Position numbers and translations under genes: made by a program. DNA of 64,000 bases from Streptomyces chumphonensis (GTDB lineage Bacteria; Actinomycetota; Actinomycetes; Streptomycetales; Streptomycetaceae). The stretch covers positions 310,001 to 374,000 of the forward strand of contig NZ_JACXYU010000002.1 in assembly GCF_014779715.1 (NCBI RefSeq). The letters run 5' to 3'. Below are positions 59,542-64,000 of this stretch, in pieces. Position 1 is the stretch's first letter, and the number at the start of each line of letters is the position of its first letter. A model generated the notes under the pieces. It saw nothing but the letters and a program-made list of their open reading frames with translations, was not told the DNA's origin and made no database searches.

Positions 59542-60957
59542 TCAGGAGGAGCGGAGGCGGCGCCAGACGGCGCGGGCGGCGTTGTGCCCGGACATGCCGT
59601 GGACGCCCGGCCCCGGCCACGTCGCCGAGGAGCAGAGGTAGACGGCCGGGTGCGGCGTCGCGTAGGGCACACGGGCGAGCCGGGGGCGCAGCAGGGTCTG
59701 CAGGCCGGTGAAGGCGCCGCACGCGATGTCGCCCCCGACGTAGTTGGCGTTGCGGGCGGCCAGCTCCGCGGGCCCGCTCACCGCCCGCGCCAGGACGAGG
59801 TCGCGGAAGCCGGGGGCGAAGCGCTCGATCTGGCGCTCGACGGCGTCGGTGAGGTCGCCGTCCCAGCCGTTGGGCACGTGGCCGTAGGCCCACAGCACGT
59901 GCTTGCCCTCCGGCGCCCGGGTGGCGTCCACCGCGGTGGGCTGGGAGGTGATGAGGAACGGCCGCTCCGGCGCGCGACCGCGCACCGGCGCCTTCAGGGC
60001 GGCCGCGATGTCCCGCCGGTGGGGGCCGAGGTGCACGGTGCCGGCCCGGTGCGCCTCCGGCGCCGTCCACGGCACCGGCCCGTCCAGGGCGTAGTCCACC
60101 TTGAACGCGGCGGCACCGTAGCGGAACCCCTGGAACGCCCGGCCGAGGCCCGCGATGCGGGCCAGCGCGGTGGGTGAGGTGTCGAAGAGGTAGGCGCGGG
60201 CCGGGGGGAGGTCGTCCAGCCGCTTGACCTCGAACCCGGTGTGCACGGCGCCGCCGAGTTCCCGCAGCAGGCCGGTGAGCGCGTCGGAGACGGACTGGGA
60301 GCCGCCGCGTGCGACGGGCCAGCCGTACGCGTGGGCGGCGAGCGCGAAGACCATGGCGATGCCGGAGGTGGCGTTCGTCGTGAGCGGGGCCATCACGTGG
60401 GCGGCGAGCCCGGCGAAGAGCGCCCGCGCCCGGTCGTCGCGGAAGCGGCGGGTGAGCAGGGAGGCGGGCTGGATGCCGAGCGTCCCGAACCGGGCGAGGG
60501 TGAGCGGGTCGGAGGGGAAGCGGCTCCAGGGCACGCTCAGGAAGTCCGTGGCGAGGGTGTCCCAGCGGCCGACGTAGGGGGCCATCAGCCGGCGGTAGGT
60601 CCCGGCGTCGCGCGGGCCGAGGGACATCGCCGTCCGCCCGACCGAGCGGGCCAGGACGGCGGCCGTTCCGTCGGGGAACGGGTGCGCCAGGGCCAGCTCC
60701 GGGTGCACCCACTCCAGCCCGTGCCGGGCGAGCGGCAGGTCGAGGAAGGCGGGCGATCCGGCGCCCATGGGGTGCACGGCCGAGCACGGGTCGTGCCGGA
60801 AGCCGGGGAGGGTCAGCTCCTCGGTGCGGGCGCCGCCGCCCACCGTCGCTTCGGCCTCGAAGACCTCCACGGAGAACCCCCGGCGGGCCAGCTCGACGGC
60901 CGCCGTCAGGCCGTTCGGACCCGCCCCCACCACCACCGCGTCACACATGGACGGCAC
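59542..60957 (-). CDS. NAD(P)/FAD-dependent oxidoreductase (phytoene-desaturase-like)
   Basis: 471 residues. The FAD motif [30 protein letters not shown] occupies 6-35. [38 protein letters not shown] and the C-terminal [23 protein letters not shown] fit the CrtI/RetSat-like branch of flavoproteins. The substrate is unknown; no carotenoid cluster is here. GTG 60957 was chosen because GGGAGAG lies 5 nt before it; ATG 60948 is the alternative. Confidence 0.92.
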   Translation of the reverse strand: MPSMCDAVVVGAGPNGLTAAVELARRGFSVEVFEAEATVGGGARTEELTLPGFRHDPCSAVHPMGAGSPAFLDLPLARHGLEWVHPELALAHPFPDGTAAVLARSVGRTAMSLGPRDAGTYRRLMAPYVGRWDTLATDFLSVPWSRFPSDPLTLARFGTLGIQPASLLTRRFRDDRARALFAGLAAHVMAPLTTNATSGIAMVFALAAHAYGWPVARGGSQSVSDALTGLLRELGGAVHTGFEVKRLDDLPPARAYLFDTSPTALARIAGLGRAFQGFRYGAAAFKVDYALDGPVPWTAPEAHRAGTVHLGPHRRDIAAALKAPVRGRAPERPFLITSQPTAVDATRAPEGKHVLWAYGHVPNGWDGDLTDAVERQIERFAPGFRDLVLARAVSGPAELAARNANYVGGDIACGAFTGLQTLLRPRLARVPYATPHPAVYLCSSATWPGPGVHGMSGHNAARAVWRRLRSS

Positions 60958-61019
60958 GTCGGCTCTCCCTCACCCTTGAGGCGTCGCTTTCCGGGGCCAT
61001 GTCGTCCCTGGGGGTCGTC

Positions 61020-61841
61020 TCACTCCCCCGTCCCCGCCAACAGGGAGAGGATACGCCGCAGGGCCGCCTCGTCCCGGGCGACGGCGAACGGGAGCGCGTT
61101 CCCGCCGCCGACCGCGAACGGTCGGCCGTCGGCGGTGGCGTGGGCGCCGCCCGCCTCGTTGACGAGCAGCAGGCCGGCGGCGTGGTCCCAGGCGTTCTCC
61201 CAGGAGAAGGCGAGACCGTCCAACGCGCCCGTCGCCACGTGCAGGTACTCCAGGCCCGCCGAGCCGCAGGGGCGGGGGGCCACGCCCTCGGTCCGCAGCC
61301 GCAGGAGGACGCGCCTGCGCTCGGCGTCCACGAAGTCGGGGTGGTCGGTGGCCACCGTGAGGTCGGCCCCGGGGTCGGGTGAACCGGCCCGCAGGAGCGT
61401 GCCGTCCAGTCGGGCGCCGCCGCCGCGCACCGCGACGGCCAGCTGGTCCCGGGCGGGTACGTACGTCCAGGAGGCGAGCAGTCGCCCCCGGTGGGCGAGG
61501 GCGACGAGGGTGCAGAAGCCGTCCTCGCCGCGCACGAACTGCCGGGTGCCGTCGACCGGGTCCACGATCCACACGGGCGCGTCCCCGTGCAGGGCGGTGA
61601 GCCGCCCCGGGTCCGCGTGGACGCCCTCCTCGCCGACGAAGGCCGCCCCGGGCAGCAGCGGACGCAGGGCCTCCTCCAGGTGCGCCTCGGCCCGGCGGTC
61701 GGCGACGGTCACCAGGTCGTGCGGCCCGGTCTTCGACGTCACCTCGTGGTCGGCGAGCTGCCGCCAGCGCGGCATGATCTCCTCCGCCGCCGCCTTGCGG
61801 ACGGCGGCCTCTACCCCGGCTGTGAGCACGTCGTCGATCAT
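61020..61841 (-). CDS. Inositol monophosphatase family protein (histidinol-phosphatase-like)
   Basis: 273 residues. The metal motifs are GEEGVHADPG, WIVDPVDGTRQFVRGEDG (near 85-105) and WDHAAGLLLVNEAGG (near 213). Order and spacing match IMPase/HisN enzymes, which are Mg2+-dependent phosphomonoesterases; inositol-1-phosphate, histidinol-phosphate or 3'-phosphoadenosine 5'-phosphate cannot be told apart here. ATG 61841 is preceded by TATAGGACAC, serving either as AGGA ribosome binding site or as a -10 close to a leaderless start. It is divergent from the padR gene. Confidence 0.9.
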   Translation of the reverse strand: MIDDVLTAGVEAAVRKAAAEEIMPRWRQLADHEVTSKTGPHDLVTVADRRAEAHLEEALRPLLPGAAFVGEEGVHADPGRLTALHGDAPVWIVDPVDGTRQFVRGEDGFCTLVALAHRGRLLASWTYVPARDQLAVAVRGGGARLDGTLLRAGSPDPGADLTVATDHPDFVDAERRRVLLRLRTEGVAPRPCGSAGLEYLHVATGALDGLAFSWENAWDHAAGLLLVNEAGGAHATADGRPFAVGGGNALPFAVARDEAALRRILSLLAGTGE

Positions 61842-61935
61842 GTGTCCTATACAACCACGCCCCCACGACACCCGGCCCCCCTTCCGCCGGAGCAGGGGTC
61901 CGCACCGGGCCACCGCACCGGCTCCGGCGATTAGG

Positions 61936-61949
61936 ATCGGGAGGCGATA
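61936..61949 (+). promoter_or_regulatory. Candidate PadR operator in its own promoter
   Basis: ATCG-GGAGG-CGATA (61936-61949) directly overlaps a -10-like TAGGAT (61932-61937). The ATCG-N5-CGAT pattern recurs in the promoter of the permease gene at 63616-63630. Confidence 0.5.
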
Positions 61950-61979
61950 TCGGTTGCGTCACTGCCGGAGGTGGCCAGG

Positions 61980-62285
61980 GTGCGGGAGTTCCAGCGCGGT
62001 GCGGTGCGGCTGCACATCCTCCACCACGCGGCCGAGGAGGAGATCCACGGCGCGTGGATGACCGGGGAACTGGCCCGCCACGGCTACCGGATCAGTCCCG
62101 GGACGCTGTACCCGACGCTGCACCGCCTGGAGGGCGACGGGCTGCTGGTCTCCGAGCAGCGCGTCGTCGACGGCCGAACCCGGCGCGTCTACCGGGCGAC
62201 CGACGCGGGGCGGCGGGCGCTGGCCGAGGACCGCAGGGCGCTCGCCGCGCTGGCCCGCGAGGTCCTGGGCGACGAAACCCCCTGA
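61980..62285 (+). CDS. PadR family transcriptional regulator
   Basis: 101 residues from GTG 61980, which lies 8 nt after GGAGG; GTG 61971 in frame overlaps that site. The winged helix is in LHILHHAAEEEIHGAWMTGELARHGYRISPGTLYPTLHRLEGDGLL, and VVDGRTRRVYRATDAGRRALAEDR is the wing and terminal dimer helix. This is the short PadR type without a large C-terminal domain. It faces the APC permease gene, 6 nt between stops, and shares an inverted-repeat motif with its promoter, so the permease is the likely target. Confidence 0.93.
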   Translation: MREFQRGAVRLHILHHAAEEEIHGAWMTGELARHGYRISPGTLYPTLHRLEGDGLLVSEQRVVDGRTRRVYRATDAGRRALAEDRRALAALAREVLGDETP

Positions 62286-62291
62286 GGGGGC

Positions 62292-63566
62292 TCACGGCGT
62301 GCGGGCGGTGAGCGTGCGGCGGACCGCGTAGACGGCGGCTCCCGCGCCCAGCACTGCGGCTCCGGAGACGACGGAGGACAGCGGCAGCGAGAAGGCCAGC
62401 AGCAGGCAGCCGGTCAGCCCGACCACCGGCACGACCCGTGCGGGCCGGCCCTCGTGCGGCCCGAGCGTCCAGGCGGAGGCGTTGGCGACGGCGTAGTAGA
62501 CGAGGACGCCGAAGGAGGAGAAGCCGATCGCCGCCTGGAGGTCCGCCGTCGCCGCGAGCACCGCCACGACCGCGCCGACGACCAGCTCGGCGCGGTGCGG
62601 TACCTGGAAGCGCGGGTGGACGGCGGCCAGGGCGTGCGGCAGGTGCCGGTCACGGGCCATGGCCAGCGTGGTGCGGGAGACGCCGAGGACCAGGGCGAGC
62701 AGCGTGCCGAGCGCGGCCACGGCGGCACCGGCGCGGACGAGGGGGACGAGCCACCCGGCTCCCGCCGCCCGCGCGGCCTCCGACAGCGGCGCGGCGGCCC
62801 CGGCCACCCCGTCCGGGCCCAGCACCGCCAGGACGGAGACGGCGACGAGCGCGTAGACGACGAGCGTGACCCCCAGGGCGAGCGGGATCGCGCGCGGGAT
62901 CGTCCGGGCCGGGTCGCGGACCTCCTCCCCCAGCGTGGCGATGCGCGCGTAGCCGGCGAAGGCGAAGAAGAGCAGGCCGGCCGCCTGGAGCACCCCGCCG
63001 GCCGTGGCGTCGGAGCCGACGTCCAGCCGGCTCGCGTCCGCCGCGTCCGAGGTCAGGGCCGTGACGACCACGGCGGCGAGCACCGCCAGGACGACGGCCA
63101 CGATCGCCCGGGTGAGCAGCGCGGACTTCCGCACCCCCGCGTAGTTGACGGCCGTCAGCGCCACCACCGCCGCCACGGCGACCGCGTGCGCCTGCCCGGG
63201 CCACACGTACGCCCCGACCGTGAGCGCCATCGCGGCGCAGGAGGCGGTCTTGCCCACCACGAAGGCCCACCCGGCGAGGTGGCCCCAGAAGACGCCGAGC
63301 CGCTCGCGCCCGTACACGTACGTCCCGCCCGAGGCCGGGTAGCGGGCGGCGAGCCGCGCGGAGGAGGTGGCGTTGCAGTAGGCGACGACGGCGGCCAGGC
63401 CGAGGCCGAACAGCAGCCCGGAACCGGCGGCGCGTGCGGCCGGGCCGAGCGCGGCGAAGATCCCCGCGCCGATCATCGACCCCAGGCCGATCAGGACGGC
63501 GTCGGGCACGCCGAGCGTCCGCCGCAGCTCCCCGGGGACGCCGCCCGCCGTCGGTGACGTGCTCAT
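62292..63566 (-). CDS. APC family amino acid permease
   Basis: 424 residues with about twelve hydrophobic segments. The APC signature VLIGLGSMIGAGIFAALGP is at about 22-40, ATSSARLAARYPASGGTYVYGRERLG follows, and FAFAGYARIATLGEEVRDPARTIPRAI belongs to TM6-loop. It should be a cytoplasmic-membrane amino acid or amine/proton carrier of unknown substrate. ATG 63566 follows GAGGAG. It is probably repressed by the convergent padR product. Confidence 0.93.
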   Translation of the reverse strand: MSTSPTAGGVPGELRRTLGVPDAVLIGLGSMIGAGIFAALGPAARAAGSGLLFGLGLAAVVAYCNATSSARLAARYPASGGTYVYGRERLGVFWGHLAGWAFVVGKTASCAAMALTVGAYVWPGQAHAVAVAAVVALTAVNYAGVRKSALLTRAIVAVVLAVLAAVVVTALTSDAADASRLDVGSDATAGGVLQAAGLLFFAFAGYARIATLGEEVRDPARTIPRAIPLALGVTLVVYALVAVSVLAVLGPDGVAGAAAPLSEAARAAGAGWLVPLVRAGAAVAALGTLLALVLGVSRTTLAMARDRHLPHALAAVHPRFQVPHRAELVVGAVVAVLAATADLQAAIGFSSFGVLVYYAVANASAWTLGPHEGRPARVVPVVGLTGCLLLAFSLPLSSVVSGAAVLGAGAAVYAVRRTLTARTP

Positions 63567-63615
63567 GGACACACTCCTCGGCGAGACGGGGACGGCCTGC
63601 CTTGACGGGACCCGA

Positions 63616-63630
63616 TATCGGTGAACGATA
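63616..63630 (-). promoter_or_regulatory. Candidate PadR operator in the permease promoter
   Basis: TATCG-GTGAA-CGATA, a perfect 5-bp inverted repeat with a 5-nt spacer, adjoins a 10-base palindrome CCGATATCGG. On the minus strand a -10-like TATCGT lies within it, 50 nt before the permease start. Confidence 0.5.
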
Positions 63631-63672
63631 GCGGATCGCCGGGGGCGGGCCACGCCCCCGTCCCACCGACCC

Positions 63673-64000
63673 CTACGGCGTCCCGCGCGGCGCCGCGGAC
63701 CGGGCCACCGGAGCGTCTACGGCGGCCCGGTCCCGGCTGATCCGCAGCGCCCGCAGGGCGAGGAAGAGCAGCACGCCCACCGGTGCGAGCAGGATGGTGG
63801 CCACGAGTAGCGGGCTCATGACGAGAGGGTGAACGCGGAGCCTGCGCGCCTCCCGGTACATCCACTGGCCGACGAGGAGGTCCCAGGCGATGACCTGGGC
63901 CCAGATCGCACCGGCGCCCGCGTCGAGGGCCATCAGGTCCTGGAAACCCGCGCGCGAGGGGTCGGTGACGGCGGCCCACAGCTCCGGCAGGACGGGCAGG
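63673..64000 (-). CDS. ABA4-like (DUF4281) membrane protein, N-terminus outside window
   Basis: The frame is open to the right edge, so the ATG at 63933 need not be the start. The visible 108 residues contain WAQVIAWDLLVGQWMYREA and HPLVMSPLLVATILLAPVGVLLFLALRAL, the last two helices of ABA4-like proteins. Plant ABA4 is needed for neoxanthin synthesis; the bacterial relatives have no assigned role. The basic tail after the final helix is cytoplasmic or unstructured. Confidence 0.82.
   Translation of the reverse strand, partial: LPVLPELWAAVTDPSRAGFQDLMALDAGAGAIWAQVIAWDLLVGQWMYREARRLRVHPLVMSPLLVATILLAPVGVLLFLALRALRISRDRAAVDAPVARSAAPRGTP

Noticed and set aside
1..64000. CRISPR arrays, insertion sequences, integrases or riboswitches
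   Set aside because: None was seen on reading both strands: no regularly spaced repeats, no transposase-like product, no recognisable riboswitch core upstream of the metabolic genes.

Overview
The window is chromosomal DNA of a high-GC actinomycete, almost certainly Streptomyces or a close relative. Third codon positions are nearly all G or C, GTG and TTG starts are frequent, and the gene content is typical: crotonyl-CoA carboxylase/reductase cluster, SigB/SigF-type sigma factor, SpoIIE-type phosphatase, Methyltransf_19 protein, Roadblock proteins and a streptogrisin-like protease. I see no transposase, integrase, phage module or CRISPR array. Most genes look core or conserved-accessory.

Layout. 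1-9.7 kb: tail of a FAD-linked oxidase, a secreted esterase whose signal peptide and catalytic domain lie in different frames, tRNA-Leu(GAG), two envelope/stress proteins (DUF1469; PRC-barrel/DUF2382), a HAD phosphatase, fdhD, an SBF-type transporter, a long-chain acyl-CoA synthetase and an aldo/keto reductase behind a sigma-R-like promoter. 9.9-20.9 kb: a SigK/RskA locus (leader ORF, sigK, rskA, photolyase) facing a five-gene lipid-modification operon (FAD oxidoreductase, DUF1365, two cyclopropane-synthase-like methyltransferases, DUF1295). A membrane molybdoenzyme and an MPT83-like fasciclin lipoprotein follow. Three copies of the same promoter (CAATCC-N15-CCGAAT/G) head the three transcription units. 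21-38.9 kb: LysR regulator, serine protease, pterin dehydratase, an MBL hydrolase coupled to a lysine-free aminotransferase homologue, a SigB/F-type sigma factor, a baeRF/Vms1-like protein, methyltransferases, a CBS protein, three peptidases, a frameshifted PAS/GAF/SpoIIE phosphatase and an SRPBCC protein. 39-45.3 kb: an SOS-box-controlled radical SAM protein, four small Roadblock/PATAN-type genes, a secreted GH16 glucanase with a LacI-type operator, GNAT and HEAT-repeat genes. 45.4-56.4 kb: the ethylmalonyl-CoA pathway cluster (double-module 3-hydroxybutyryl-CoA dehydrogenase, TetR, ccr, ethylmalonyl-CoA mutase, malyl-CoA lyase, MaoC hydratase, acyl-CoA dehydrogenase), followed by psd and pssA for phosphatidylethanolamine. 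56.5-64 kb: glycerate kinase, BCCT transporter, a phytoene-desaturase-like oxidoreductase, an inositol-monophosphatase-family protein, a PadR regulator facing an APC permease that shares its operator, and a truncated ABA4-like membrane protein.

How the genes fit together. The strongest integrated story is the SigK locus. A sigma/anti-sigma pair appears to control its own operon (with a photolyase), a divergent pair of promoters for lipid-modifying enzymes and a molybdoenzyme, and possibly the fasciclin lipoprotein. That gathers in one place families that are dispersed in the mycobacterial SigK regulon and in proteobacterial singlet-oxygen regulons. The second is the ethylmalonyl-CoA cluster, which assimilates acetyl-CoA and supplies ethylmalonyl- and methylmalonyl-CoA. 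Promoter, operator and terminator calls were made by eye and are predictions.
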